Positions 46,271 to 55,984 of a stretch of DNA of 64,000 nt are shown piece after piece. The translations under genes were made by a program, and so were the position numbers. Below the pieces are notes generated by a model. That model was not told the origin of the DNA. It made no database searches and worked only from the letters and a program-made list of their open reading frames with translations. Position 1 is the first letter of the stretch. Each line of letters opens with the position of its first letter. Source of the DNA: Rhodospirillales bacterium (GTDB taxonomy: Bacteria > Pseudomonadota > Alphaproteobacteria > Rhodospirillales > Defluviicoccaceae); contig REEP01000044.1 of assembly GCA_007695045.1 (NCBI GenBank), positions 54,045-118,044 on the forward strand, in the 5' to 3' direction.

Positions 46271-47267
46271 ACACCGCCGTCACCGGTGCTTGCCGCTCCC
46301 ATCCCTGCACCAGAAGCGACCCTCGCTTGGCGTTGGCGATGACCGAGACGCGGGTCTTGCGGTTGAGGATCGGTGGCGTGACCCAACTCATGTCGTTGGT
46401 CGCCACGTCGCGCACGTCGTCCATGGCGGCGCGCCGGCCGACGGTATCGGTGCCGCGGTCGTGAAAGCCGCCCATGGGGAACCCGAGCCAGTGGTTGCTG
46501 ATGCTGAACGGGGCGGCATGGACTGCGGCGCGATGCTCCTGGCGTTCGATCACCACACCCTGCCCGTCCGCCCCGGCCAGGGTGAAGAACGCCGGGATGC
46601 ACAACGGAGTCTCGGTCAACACAGCCTTGGCCTCATCGTAAGTGGCGCACTGCTCGAACACTTGGCGCAGCAGGTGGGCCGGCGGCAGCGCCGACCGACG
46701 CCAGACTCCGGTACGATGGATCGCCCAGTCGAACCAGCACGAGCCGCTGATGCGCCGGGCCGGCGGCTGGTTGATGGCGGCGGCGAAACGCCCGGTGGCC
46801 ATGGCGGTGAGGACGCCCACATACCCGGGCCAGGTGACGTTGAGGTAGGGGCCGAGGGCGGTGTCATGCCGGGCCACCACCACCGTGCGGCCGATCCCGT
46901 CCAGCGGCCAGTCCAGTGTCCGCAGCAGCCGCAGTCCCGAACCGGCCGGATCCCGACCGGCGGCGCTGGTGCAGCTCCATTCGTAGGACAGGTTCAAAAG
47001 GAAGGCACCGGGTACCGGGATGCGCGCCGCGATGGCGGCGATTTCCTGACGATAGGGGTTGCCGTTGCGGGTGAGCCATTGCGCCGTGGCCCGGTCTCCC
47101 AGCCGCAGGGTCAGGCCGCCGTAATGCTTGCGGGCCTCCGCCACGACCTGCCCAAGGTAGGTTGCAGCCATCTCGATTAGGGCGACGGGACCTTCGTCGC
47201 CGAGGTCGAAGAACGGGATCTCCGGCAAGCCGGTACCGCCGCGCCCGTCACCCCTTCCCTCAGGCAT
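46197..47267 (-). CDS. C45/NAAA-like N-terminal nucleophile hydrolase
   Basis: A 356-residue protein that resembles acid ceramidase/N-acylethanolamine acid amidase relatives. The likely nucleophile is Cys99 in SYEWSCTSAAGRDPAG, followed by LRLLRTLDWPL, the Arg-Asn-Leu-Asp-like element. WPGYVGVLTAMATGRFAAAINQPP and FNHW-like SISNHWLGFP support the fold. Such enzymes mature by self-cleavage before the Cys and hydrolyse amide bonds. The substrate is unknown, and no signal peptide is seen. The C-terminus overlaps the MFS gene tail. Confidence 0.78.
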   Translation of the reverse strand: MPEGRGDGRGGTGLPEIPFFDLGDEGPVALIEMAATYLGQVVAEARKHYGGLTLRLGDRATAQWLTRNGNPYRQEIAAIAARIPVPGAFLLNLSYEWSCTSAAGRDPAGSGLRLLRTLDWPLDGIGRTVVVARHDTALGPYLNVTWPGYVGVLTAMATGRFAAAINQPPARRISGSCWFDWAIHRTGVWRRSALPPAHLLRQVFEQCATYDEAKAVLTETPLCIPAFFTLAGADGQGVVIERQEHRAAVHAAPFSISNHWLGFPMGGFHDRGTDTVGRRAAMDDVRDVATNDMSWVTPPILNRKTRVSVIANAKRGSLLVQGWERQAPVTAVFNLQERLGGDTARTKPAPALAAPA

Positions 47268-47400
47268 GCCTTGTCCTTTTCGCCGGTTTACGCGCCGCCG
47301 CTATCATGTCATGAAATCGCCGTAACCGGCCACCGCATCATCGGGCGTTCGCCTGAACGGCCGGTAAAGAGCGCCGGCCGGGCCGCGGCTCGGCCGCATT

Positions 47401-47445
47401 CCGGCCCCCATCCCGGCCCCCATTCCGGCCCCCATTCCGGCCCTT
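47401..47445. repeat. 12-base tandem repeat, about 3.7 copies
   Basis: CCGGCCCCCATT repeats head to tail with a single C/T change in the first unit, and a shorter last copy reads CCGGCCCTT. It lies 17 bases before the purB start, so it sits in the untranslated leader. Confidence 0.85.
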
Positions 47446-47461
47446 GGACCCGAGAGACCGC

Positions 47462-48760
<1,299 letters not shown>

Positions 48761-48772
48761 CCGGCGTTGCCG

Positions 48773-49438
48773 TCACGCCCGAATGTCGGGGTCGCGCCAC
48801 AGCCGGAACCCGCCCTCGAAGGCGTTGGCATTGCGTCCCGGCCGGGCGAATGCCGGCAGCCGTTGCAGGTGACGGACGTTGCCACCGCCCAGCACCACGT
48901 GGTCGGCCACCATGGCATCGCGTAACAGCGTGACCACCCGCTCCACCTCGTCGCGCCAGAGGGCGACACCCAGGCGGGTTAACCCGCGCTGGGCCAGGAA
49001 ATCGCCGAAGGTCCGCCCCTCCTTGTAGGGCAGGCCCGAGAGTTCCAGCCCGTGCACGGTGCCATACACCACCAAAGCCGAGCCGAGCCCGGTGCCGAGG
49101 CCGAGGAACAGCATCCGGCCGGTTTCATAGCTGCCGATGGCCTGCATGGCGGCGTCGTTGAGCACCCGAACCGGGCGGCCGAAGGCGGCACGGAAATCGT
49201 AGTCGACCCAGCCGGGGCCGAGGTTGTGCGGCTCACGCGCGGGGCGGCCGCCCCGGACCGCACCGGGATAACCAAGCGACACCACGTCGAACGGCCAGTC
49301 GGCCGTCACCGCCCGTACCTGCGCCACCATTACCTCGGGGGTCATGCTTGGGCCGGATGGGATCAGGCGCATTTCCGGTGTGGATGAGGCCCGCACCTTG
49401 AGTGTGCTGCCACCGACATCGATCACGAGAATGTGCAA
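48773..49438 (-). CDS. ROK-family sugar kinase (polyphosphate glucokinase-like)
   Basis: A 221-residue ROK-type kinase, shorter than typical members (about 250-300). It has the phosphate loop VIDVGGSTLKV, SLGYPGAVRGGRP, NLGPGWVDYDF, VLNDAAMQAIG with the catalytic Asp, and FLGLGTGLGSALV. The ROK zinc-binding cysteines are missing, as in PpgK-like members. A start TTG at 49438 is the only option between this motif and the upstream stop in frame. Glucose or a related sugar is a likely substrate. Confidence 0.82.
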   Translation of the reverse strand: MHILVIDVGGSTLKVRASSTPEMRLIPSGPSMTPEVMVAQVRAVTADWPFDVVSLGYPGAVRGGRPAREPHNLGPGWVDYDFRAAFGRPVRVLNDAAMQAIGSYETGRMLFLGLGTGLGSALVVYGTVHGLELSGLPYKEGRTFGDFLAQRGLTRLGVALWRDEVERVVTLLRDAMVADHVVLGGGNVRHLQRLPAFARPGRNANAFEGGFRLWRDPDIRA

Positions 49439-49555
49439 AGGGTCTGCCTGTTTTCATCCACGCCGCACGGCGATATCGTACAGGGGTCGGATGCGGTCGG
49501 GAAATGCCGACCGCGCGCAAGTATCGGGACGTCGGCAAGGTCAGGGTGCATCGGC

Positions 49556-50053
49556 ATGAATTTCTTCAAGGTGCTGCTCAATCCGGAAGAAGAAGAGCGG
49601 GAGTCTGGGGATCGCACCATCGTCGCGTCCGCCGCCAACATCCTGCAAGTGGGCGAGTTTCAGTTCCTTCAGCTCGCCTATCGGGAATGGCATGACCGGG
49701 ATTTGCCGGAAGCGACCGTCGCCGATCTCTTCAAATCCTACATGCTGCATGATGACGTGCCGCACTGGGCCCGGCACTATGCCCGGGTGATCCTGATGCG
49801 GGAAGAGCGCGGTACGCTGGATTACAACGACCCGGCGTACCATCGCTACGATCATGACTATCGCACCGTGATCCCGGACGGCGTGAGGAAGTTTACGCTC
49901 GCCGTGATGATCCTGGCCGGCGCCCTGGCCTGCGGCCTGGCGGTGGCCAACCTGGCATCGCAGCCGCCCGCCTCCGTCCTGCCGCCCTATTTCGAACGGG
50001 GGGAGGTCGCGGGCAACCCGGTCGACACGCCGTCGCCCGGGACCGACCGGTAG
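49556..50053 (+). CDS. Unknown single-pass membrane protein
   Basis: A 165-residue protein starting MNFFKVLLNPEEEERESGD. The N-terminal 110 residues are soluble and acidic (QFLQLAYREWHDRDLPEATVADLF, then MLHDDVPHWARHYARVIL). One hydrophobic helix (TLAVMILAGALACGLAVANL) follows, then a short proline-rich tail. I do not recognise the family. AGGGTG lies about 6 bases before the ATG. A palindromic terminator follows it directly. Confidence 0.7.
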   Translation: MNFFKVLLNPEEEERESGDRTIVASAANILQVGEFQFLQLAYREWHDRDLPEATVADLFKSYMLHDDVPHWARHYARVILMREERGTLDYNDPAYHRYDHDYRTVIPDGVRKFTLAVMILAGALACGLAVANLASQPPASVLPPYFERGEVAGNPVDTPSPGTDR

Positions 50054-50055
50054 GG

Positions 50056-50083
50056 CGCCAACGGCGGCCGCCGTTGGCGGTTT
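50056..50083 (+). terminator. Terminator after the 49556 gene
   Basis: A perfect 24-base palindrome (arms CGCCAACGGCGG and CCGCCGTTGGCG, 50056-50079) starts 2 bases after the stop codon and is followed by GTTT. The stem is strong and the T-tract short, so it may work in both directions. Confidence 0.6.
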
Positions 50084-50127
50084 GACCCGCGCTTGCCAGG
50101 CGCGGACGGGACCGGTACCGTATCGCC

Positions 50128-50319
50128 ATGGGTGACCAATACGACTGGCTGATCAACGCCTTTTTTCTGGTGGTGACAGCCCTGATTGCATGGCACGGCA
50201 TTCGCTATCGCGATGCCGAAGGCAAGCCGGATTTCGTCCGGCTTCTGTTCGGCTGTATCGCAGCCACCTACTTCTGCCTGGTCCTGTTCCAGGACGTCCT
50301 CGGGATCGTCCGCTTCTGA
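50128..50319 (+). CDS. Small two-helix membrane protein, unknown
   Basis: A 63-residue protein with two hydrophobic helices (WLINAFFLVVTALIAWHGI and LLFGCIAATYFCLVLFQDVL) around a basic/acidic loop. It has a sensible length and composition, but no family I know. The ribosome-binding site is weak. It may be real. Confidence 0.55.
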   Translation: MGDQYDWLINAFFLVVTALIAWHGIRYRDAEGKPDFVRLLFGCIAATYFCLVLFQDVLGIVRF

Positions 50320-50921
50320 GTATCGTTGTCGGGAGCGAGCGCCGGGGGCGCCATCGTGCGTCGTGGGTTGGCCGCCGGCCCCGGAATCACGTGCGCGAAG
50401 CCGCGCCGCTAGGATAATATACCTTGATTGGCCGAGCATGCTGTGGCATCATACCGGGTTACCTTGGAGACAGCCTGGAACGGCCGTTGGCGTCAAACCT
50501 TAACCCACTGATTCAAAAGGCGAAAATCGTCAAAATGATAACGTTTGCATACAAATGCATACATCCGCGCGCGCCAAAGTCCCAGGTTTCGTTCTGAATC
50601 AATGGGTTGGCCCGAAAAACGTGATTTTTTCGTGATCGGATCGCATTTTTTCGCACCAAAACGGCACCGAATGTGCGCTCCGCAACCGGCCGCGACCGCC
50701 GCCGTCGGAGGCATTTCCGGCCGCGCCGAGGGCTTCGGCGGTGCCGGCGATCAGTTTGTCGGCCAATGTGGGAATAATGTCACAGGTCGGTCCTGGAAGC
50801 GACCGGCAGCCGGTCGGCCGGACCCGCGCGGAGCACCTTCCGACGGATGGATGGTCCAGCCGCCGACACCGACACCGACACCGGCGCAGGGCGCCCCTAC
50901 GTGACGGACCTCAAGGATATC
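50320..50921. other. 600-base noncoding stretch with AT-rich island
   Basis: I see no supported gene. The part 50495-50660 is markedly AT-rich and holds a 14-base inverted repeat (below), a TGCATACAA/TGCATACAT direct repeat (50547-50565), and a hairpin CGAAAAA/TTTTTCG at 50613-50632. The 3' part is again GC-rich, with a short CCGACA-type hexamer repeat near 50865. It may carry an RNA gene or the remnant of an element. Confidence 0.5.
50502..50608. repeat. Inverted repeat pair flanking a 79-base AT-rich segment
   Basis: AACCCACTGATTCA at 50502-50515 is the inverse of TGAATCAATGGGTT at 50595-50608 with one mismatch. The spacer is AT-rich and holds the TGCATACA direct repeat. I found no transposase or duplication of target site around it. 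Confidence 0.7.
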
Positions 50922-51578
50922 TCAGGGCTTGTGCATGCGCTGGCGGGCGTCAACCTCGGGCACTGCCAGTAGGCGCTGATCTTCCGGCAAGGAGAGCTGT
51001 TCCGCCAGATACTCCGCCCGCTTGCGGATGGTCGCGGGTCGCGTGTTGCCGTGCAGGATGCGGTGGAAAACGCTGGGGCCTTCGACCGCCCCCTCATCGA
51101 TGCGAAGCGCCTGGATATAGTCCGACAGCGCCTCCTCGTGGCGTCCGGTGCGGTCATAGAGGATGCCGCGGTTGGCGTGGGCGCCGGCGAGCACGGCCGT
51201 GCCGGTGACATCGTCCGGCTCCAGGTTGTCCTGCAAGAAACTGATGAGGTGGCTGAAGGCGGCCTCCGCCTCCCCATAGCGTTCCGACTGAAGGTAGGCG
51301 ATGGCCCGGCCCATCATCGCCCCGCGGTGGTTCGGTTCCGTCGCGAGCGCGGCCTCGAACCGTTCGATGGCTTCGTCGTACTTGCGGTCGGACAGCAGGA
51401 TGTCCCCCTGGCGCACTTCGAAGTCTCCTGGCGGCGCCTGGAGGTACTGTTTGGCCACCGCCCACGCCGTGAACATGACGAAGGTGAAGATCGCCATCAG
51501 GGTGATGTAGCGGCGCAGCAGCGAAGCGGTGACCCGCGGGCGGGACCTGGCGTGAACGGTCATGGCGGTCCGTCCCAT
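50922..51578 (-). CDS. Membrane-anchored TPR protein
   Basis: A 218-residue protein with one N-terminal membrane helix (YITLMAIFTFVMFTAWAVA) followed by TPR-like repeats (DILLSDRKYDEAIERFEAALATEP and GILYDRTGRHEEALSDYIQALR). The ATG at 51578 overlaps the upstream stop as TGATG, so translation is coupled; ATG at 51563 is a shorter option. It forms a unit with the small membrane gene and lies downstream of the symporter. The function is unknown, but it may be a scaffold for that locus. Confidence 0.75.
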   Translation of the reverse strand: MGRTAMTVHARSRPRVTASLLRRYITLMAIFTFVMFTAWAVAKQYLQAPPGDFEVRQGDILLSDRKYDEAIERFEAALATEPNHRGAMMGRAIAYLQSERYGEAEAAFSHLISFLQDNLEPDDVTGTAVLAGAHANRGILYDRTGRHEEALSDYIQALRIDEGAVEGPSVFHRILHGNTRPATIRKRAEYLAEQLSLPEDQRLLAVPEVDARQRMHKP

Positions 51579-51817
51579 CAATTCATCATGACGTTAACGT
51601 AGAGAACCGAGAACACGAAGCACAGCAAGGCCGACGTGACGCCGGCCCGGCGCTTCAGGGCGGCGCGACGGTCCGGATCAGGCAGTTCGCCCTTCAACTG
51701 CCGCTGTTCCCGGCGCACCGAGAGCGTCCAGATCAACTGGCGTACCGGCAGGAACAGGGCCAGAGCTAAAACGACCGTCCACAGCCACTGGTAGCGGGGT
51801 GTGAACAGATCCTCCAT
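51578..51817 (-). CDS. Small membrane protein coupled to the TPR gene
   Basis: A 79-residue protein with two hydrophobic helices (WLWTVVLALALFLPVRQLIW and ALLCFVFSVLYVNVMM) around a charged loop. I do not recognise the family. ATG at 51817 has GGAGG about 9 bases upstream. The terminator-like hairpin at 51881-51912 separates it from the symporter gene. Confidence 0.65.
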   Translation of the reverse strand: MEDLFTPRYQWLWTVVLALALFLPVRQLIWTLSVRREQRQLKGELPDPDRRAALKRRAGVTSALLCFVFSVLYVNVMMN

Positions 51818-51880
51818 GGCCAAGCGCCTCCCGGTTCGGGTTTGATGGTGTTTTTATCCCCGAAGGATCTCTCAAACGAG

Positions 51881-51912
51881 ACGCCCGGGCAACCCTTCGG
51901 TTACCCGGGCGT
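51881..51912 (-). terminator. Strong hairpin after the symporter gene
   Basis: Arms ACGCCCGGGCAACC and GGTTACCCGGGCGT (14 bases, one mismatch) enclose a 4-base loop. It lies 75 bases after the symporter stop on the minus strand. No long T-tract follows, so it may be partial or act on RNA stability. Confidence 0.55.
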
Positions 51913-51986
51913 GCCGGTCGATCCGGCGAGGGCGTGGAGGACGGGCGAACCCGCCCTCCGGTCGGATCGAAGGTGACCGCCGCGCG

Positions 51987-53957
51987 TCAGACGCCCGGCT
52001 TCTCCAGGCTGGTGTCGCCGATATCCTCCACCAGCGCTTCCACGTCGGTATCGGGCACGGTCGACATCTCCATCTTGTAGGCCAGGAACCACATCATGAA
52101 GACGCCCAGGATCCAGAAGATGATCTGCCAAGCCCAGATCGACGGGATGCCGAACAGCCAAGCGTCGCGGCCGGCATCGGGTGCCCCGAAGATGTCGTTG
52201 CCGATCACCGCGCCGGGGCCGATCCCGAAGAAGAACCAGGCCAGGGTGATCACCCACGCCACCGGGATCAGGTGACGCTTGGACGCCCGCAGCGAGGCAT
52301 GCTCCCTGAGGAAGTTGTGGTACTTCATCCGGTGCGCCGTGGCCTGCTCGTTCTGGGTCATCGCCGAGACGATCAGGCAGACCGCCAGATTGACGATCAT
52401 GCCCCAGCCGGCGGAGTGGATGGTCAGCGGCCAGCGCCCCCACGGCAGCCCGCCGAACCAGTTGCCGATGGTCATGCCGATGCTCTCGGTGAAGATGACC
52501 CCAAGAAGCCCGGCCGCCAGACCCCAGGTGGCACCCGCGCGGGTGATCCAGGGGAACCAGCAGATGGCCGCCAGCGGCGTCCACATCTGGAAGCCGAACG
52601 CCACCGCCAGGCCGCCCAGCAGCACCAGGGCATCCGTGGAGAACGTCGCGACCAGCAGTGCGCTGATCACGATGAAGGCCACGCCCAGCCGCCCGAACAG
52701 CTTCTGGGTGGTATGGGTGGCGGTGGGGTTGAGGTAGCGCTTGTAGAGGTCGCGGGTGAGGATGCCGCCGGCCGTCGACATGTAAGCCGCACCGGTGGAC
52801 TGCATGGCGGCCAACGCACACACCGCCAGGAGTGCCACCAGCCACGGCAGCTGGTCGGCAATCAGGTTGAAGTAGGTGGGCACGATGGAATCAGGTGCCT
52901 CGGCGATGCTCGGAATGATGGCCGAAACCGCAATCCCCGCATCTGTCAGCAATGGGCTGCCGCCGATGAAGTGGGCACCCATGCCCTGCCACGCCGTGAA
53001 GAAGAACAGGATCAGGCCGATCGCGAACGAGGAGGCCCACACCTGCTGTGGTGCGAACGGCTTCGGGTTGGTGTTGGCGAACGACCACATGGTGAACGCC
53101 GGGGCGGACTGGATGCCCATCAGCGCGAACATGTAGGTCAGGATCATGATGCCGGTCCAAAGTCCGCCGACAGGGGTTTCGATCCCGAGGCCCGCGGTCC
53201 ACTGGATCACCCCGGGAACGGCCAGGTAGGCGTTGTAGTCACCGCCCCCGTAACCCTGGGTGGAACCCCAGCGGCTGACTTCGGGGTTCTGGCCCAGCAC
53301 CGCCATGGCGTCGTTGAGCGGGCCCCAGCCGCCGATCGCGTTCAAGGCGATCACGCCGGTGATCATGATGCCGACCATGAGCAGGATGCACTGCATGGTG
53401 TCCACGTAGGCCACGGCGCGGAGGCCGCCCGATGCCACGTAGATCAGCACCACCAGCGACAGGAGCCACATCCCGAACTCGCGCCCCACCAGGCCGTCGG
53501 TGAGTGTGTTGAACAGGAAGCCGGAGGCCCCCAGCTGAACCCCGAGGTAGGGGATCGAGAACAGCAGTGCCACCAGCACCACCAGCATGCGAATCGCATC
53601 GCCCTGGAAGTAATCCGAGAACATCTCGCCCGGGGTCACATAGCCATAACGTTTGCCGAGCATCCACTGCCGCTTGAGGAACATCACCCCGGTGAAGGGG
53701 ATGGTGATGACGTAGAAGGACGCATAAGCGTACTGAAAGCCGTCACGGTAAACGAGGCCAGGATGCCCCATGAACGTCCAGCCGGAAAACGACGTTGCTG
53801 TCGCCGCCAGCACGAACACCCACAGGGAGAGCTTGCGCCCCGCGATGAAATAGTCACTTGCCGTTTTCGCCGCTCTGGCGCCGCGTATGCCCCAGAAGAT
53901 GCAATAAGACCAATACATTGCGACGAAGACGAACAGCCATACCACTTTTGGTGACAA
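51987..53957 (-). CDS. Sodium:solute symporter family transporter
   Basis: A 656-residue SSS-family protein with about 13 helices. Family features are SDYFIAGRKLSLWVFVLAA, ATATSFSGWTFMGHPG, GGLRAVAYVDTMQ and LLAVCALAAMQSTGAAYMST. It is longer than PutP-like members because of an insertion around residues 210-300. The start is TTG with GGGGAG about 8 bases upstream. The CrbS-like kinase and DUF294 genes nearby suggest a carboxylate such as acetate, but that is inference. It is divergent from the DUF294 gene. Confidence 0.9.
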   Translation of the reverse strand: MSPKVVWLFVFVAMYWSYCIFWGIRGARAAKTASDYFIAGRKLSLWVFVLAATATSFSGWTFMGHPGLVYRDGFQYAYASFYVITIPFTGVMFLKRQWMLGKRYGYVTPGEMFSDYFQGDAIRMLVVLVALLFSIPYLGVQLGASGFLFNTLTDGLVGREFGMWLLSLVVLIYVASGGLRAVAYVDTMQCILLMVGIMITGVIALNAIGGWGPLNDAMAVLGQNPEVSRWGSTQGYGGGDYNAYLAVPGVIQWTAGLGIETPVGGLWTGIMILTYMFALMGIQSAPAFTMWSFANTNPKPFAPQQVWASSFAIGLILFFFTAWQGMGAHFIGGSPLLTDAGIAVSAIIPSIAEAPDSIVPTYFNLIADQLPWLVALLAVCALAAMQSTGAAYMSTAGGILTRDLYKRYLNPTATHTTQKLFGRLGVAFIVISALLVATFSTDALVLLGGLAVAFGFQMWTPLAAICWFPWITRAGATWGLAAGLLGVIFTESIGMTIGNWFGGLPWGRWPLTIHSAGWGMIVNLAVCLIVSAMTQNEQATAHRMKYHNFLREHASLRASKRHLIPVAWVITLAWFFFGIGPGAVIGNDIFGAPDAGRDAWLFGIPSIWAWQIIFWILGVFMMWFLAYKMEMSTVPDTDVEALVEDIGDTSLEKPGV

Positions 53958-54477
53958 GACAGTTCTCCCCTTCTGTGTGGATCCGAAAGGTCAGAGACGA
54001 ACACCGTCACTGCGTCTCGGATCGCACCGCTGCACGATACCAACGACCAGCCGGATGAAACCGACACCGCCGCCAGCGTCGAACGATTGGAAGGGGGATG
54101 AGCGAAGACGTCGCTAACCCGTTACCGTGTCGCTCCGGTCGCCATTTGGACGTTCCACCTTCCCCACGAGCCCCGGCCGGCGTTCCTCGCCATCCCGATG
54201 CCCGATGCTTCCACGTTGTTATCGTTCAACGTTTGCCCCACGCTCCCCGATTTCCCCTCGCGAGCGTGACGCAACATTCATATCATTTCCGTTCAGTGCA
54301 CACAACACGATAGAAGGGGCGGCGCCATTTCGACTTAAAGAATTTCGCCGGTCCCGGAACGGGCGATGTTGCAGCCGCGTCGTAAAATCGCATTGCAGCA
54401 TTGGCCTGCCCTTGCGCCGGCACGCCGCTGGTGTTTTGATCGTGTCAGATACATCGAAGCCCAGCCTGGGAGCACGT
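53958..54477. other. 520-base divergent intergenic region, symporter/DUF294
   Basis: It must hold promoters for both genes. AT-richer patches lie at about 54270-54380 (CATATCATTTCC, then TTAAAGAATTTCG). A tested sigma-54-like fit near 54400 has the wrong spacing. No gene or RNA is supported. Confidence 0.45.
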
Positions 54478-55971
54478 ATGCTCGACAAGCCCAAGGACGA
54501 ATTGGGACCGACCCAGACCGCCGTGTTCAGCATGCGCGTGCGCGATTCCATGCGCCCGCGTGCCGATGCGTTGGCGATCCGGCCGGGCACCACCTGCGCC
54601 GACATGATTGCCCACATGGCGCATACCAAGGCATCGTGCGCGGTGGTGGTGGATTCCGCGGGGCGCCCCATCGGCATCATCACGGAACAGGATATCGCCC
54701 GGCGCATCACCTATCGCATCCCCGGCGAAACGCGCGTGGAAACGGTGATGAGCGGCCCGGTGATGACCATCGACCAGCGGGAATACCTCTATCACGGCAT
54801 CGCCTGGATGCGCAGGCACCGGCTTCGCCACATGCCGGTGGTCGATCCCTCCGGCCGGCTTTCGGGGATGCTGTATCTGCACGATGCCCTGGCGGTGGCC
54901 ACCGACCGGCTGATGAAGCAGATCGACCGGCTGAGCCAGGAAGGCACGATCGACGGCCTGAAGCAAGTGCGCGCCGCCCAGGTGGAGTTGGCGGAGGCGT
55001 TGTTTGCCGACAGCCTGCCGGCACCGGAAATCCAGCAAGTGCTGACCAAGATCAACAATGACCTGTATCGCCGCATCGGCGAGGCCAGCCTCCAGAAGAT
55101 GAAGGAGGAAGGCTGGGGCGATCCGCCCGTGCAAATGGCGACCATCGTCATGGGATCGGGCGGTCGTGGCGAGAATTATCTGTTTCCTGACCAGGACAAC
55201 GGCTTCATCCTGGAAGACTATCCCGATGCCGAGCACACGCGGATCGACGCCTATTTCATCGAGCTCGCCGAACGGCTGTGCCGCGACCTCAACGAAATCG
55301 GCATTCCCTACTGCAACGGCTACTGCATGGCGGTCAATCCGCTGTGGCGCAAGACCATGTCGCAGTGGATCGAGCAGATCAACGGCTGGGGCCGTAAAAG
55401 CAATTTCGTGGCCATCCGCCTGGCCGACATCTTCTTCGATTTCCAGCCGGTCTGGGGCAAGGCCGATCTCGCCATGGAACTGCGCCGGACGGTCACCGAG
55501 GTGGTGCGCCACAATCATTTCTTCCTGAGGCAGATGTTCCAGGATCAGGCCGACCACAACGTCGCCCTCGGCTTCTTCGGCGGCTTCACCACCGAGAAGG
55601 AAAAGCGCGAGTTCCGGGGTCAGATCAACCTCAAGTACACCGGCACCATCCCGCTGGTGGAAGGCATCCGCCTGCTCGCCCTGCGCGAGGGAGTGGAAGA
55701 CACCTCGACCCTGGACCGCATCCGCAGTCTCCACGACCTCGGCGTGCTGACGGTCACCGAACACGAGGACCTGTCGAGCGCCTTCCACCTCATCACCGAC
55801 ATCCTGCTGCGCAAGCAGATCGGCGATTACAAGGCGGGGCGCCGGGTCAACTACTACGTCGCGCCCAAGGCCTTGGCCCGGCGTGACCGGCTGATGCTGC
55901 TGGATTCCCTGAAAGCCATCGACAGTCTGCGCAAGCGGGTCCGCCTGGAATTCACCGCCGACGTGTTCTGA
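54478..55971 (+). CDS. CBS-DUF294 nucleotidyltransferase-like signalling protein
   Basis: A 497-residue protein. Residues about 20-145 are a CBS pair (IGIITEQDIARRITYR and LRHMPVVDPSGRLSGMLYL). The DUF294 nucleotidyltransferase-like domain shows TIVMGSGGRGENYLFPDQDNGF near 225, and a C-terminal DUF294 domain (about 350-490) follows. It resembles the GlnD/GlnE nucleotidyltransferase fold, so it may modify a protein partner under nucleotide control. ATG at 54478 has GGGAG 6 bases upstream; longer frames upstream look noncoding. Such genes are common next to acetate-type symporters. Confidence 0.88.
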   Translation: MLDKPKDELGPTQTAVFSMRVRDSMRPRADALAIRPGTTCADMIAHMAHTKASCAVVVDSAGRPIGIITEQDIARRITYRIPGETRVETVMSGPVMTIDQREYLYHGIAWMRRHRLRHMPVVDPSGRLSGMLYLHDALAVATDRLMKQIDRLSQEGTIDGLKQVRAAQVELAEALFADSLPAPEIQQVLTKINNDLYRRIGEASLQKMKEEGWGDPPVQMATIVMGSGGRGENYLFPDQDNGFILEDYPDAEHTRIDAYFIELAERLCRDLNEIGIPYCNGYCMAVNPLWRKTMSQWIEQINGWGRKSNFVAIRLADIFFDFQPVWGKADLAMELRRTVTEVVRHNHFFLRQMFQDQADHNVALGFFGGFTTEKEKREFRGQINLKYTGTIPLVEGIRLLALREGVEDTSTLDRIRSLHDLGVLTVTEHEDLSSAFHLITDILLRKQIGDYKAGRRVNYYVAPKALARRDRLMLLDSLKAIDSLRKRVRLEFTADVF

Positions 55972-55984
55972 TCCTGGCCTGACC

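Noticed and set aside
50502..50608. Integron attC recombination site
   Set aside because: The ends do not fit the RYYYAAC and GTTRRRY core sequences, and there is no integrase or cassette array.
52272..53954. 560-codon plus-strand frame across the symporter
   Set aside because: Shadow of a clear 13-helix transporter, with no motif of its own.
54400..54420. Possible sigma-54 promoter before the DUF294 gene
   Set aside because: The GG and GC elements are one base too close compared with the -24/-12 consensus.
54127..54477. N-terminal extension of the DUF294 protein
   Set aside because: The upstream part of the frame is low in recognisable sequence, and the ATG at 54478 has a good GGGAG site. 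The protein family begins near there.
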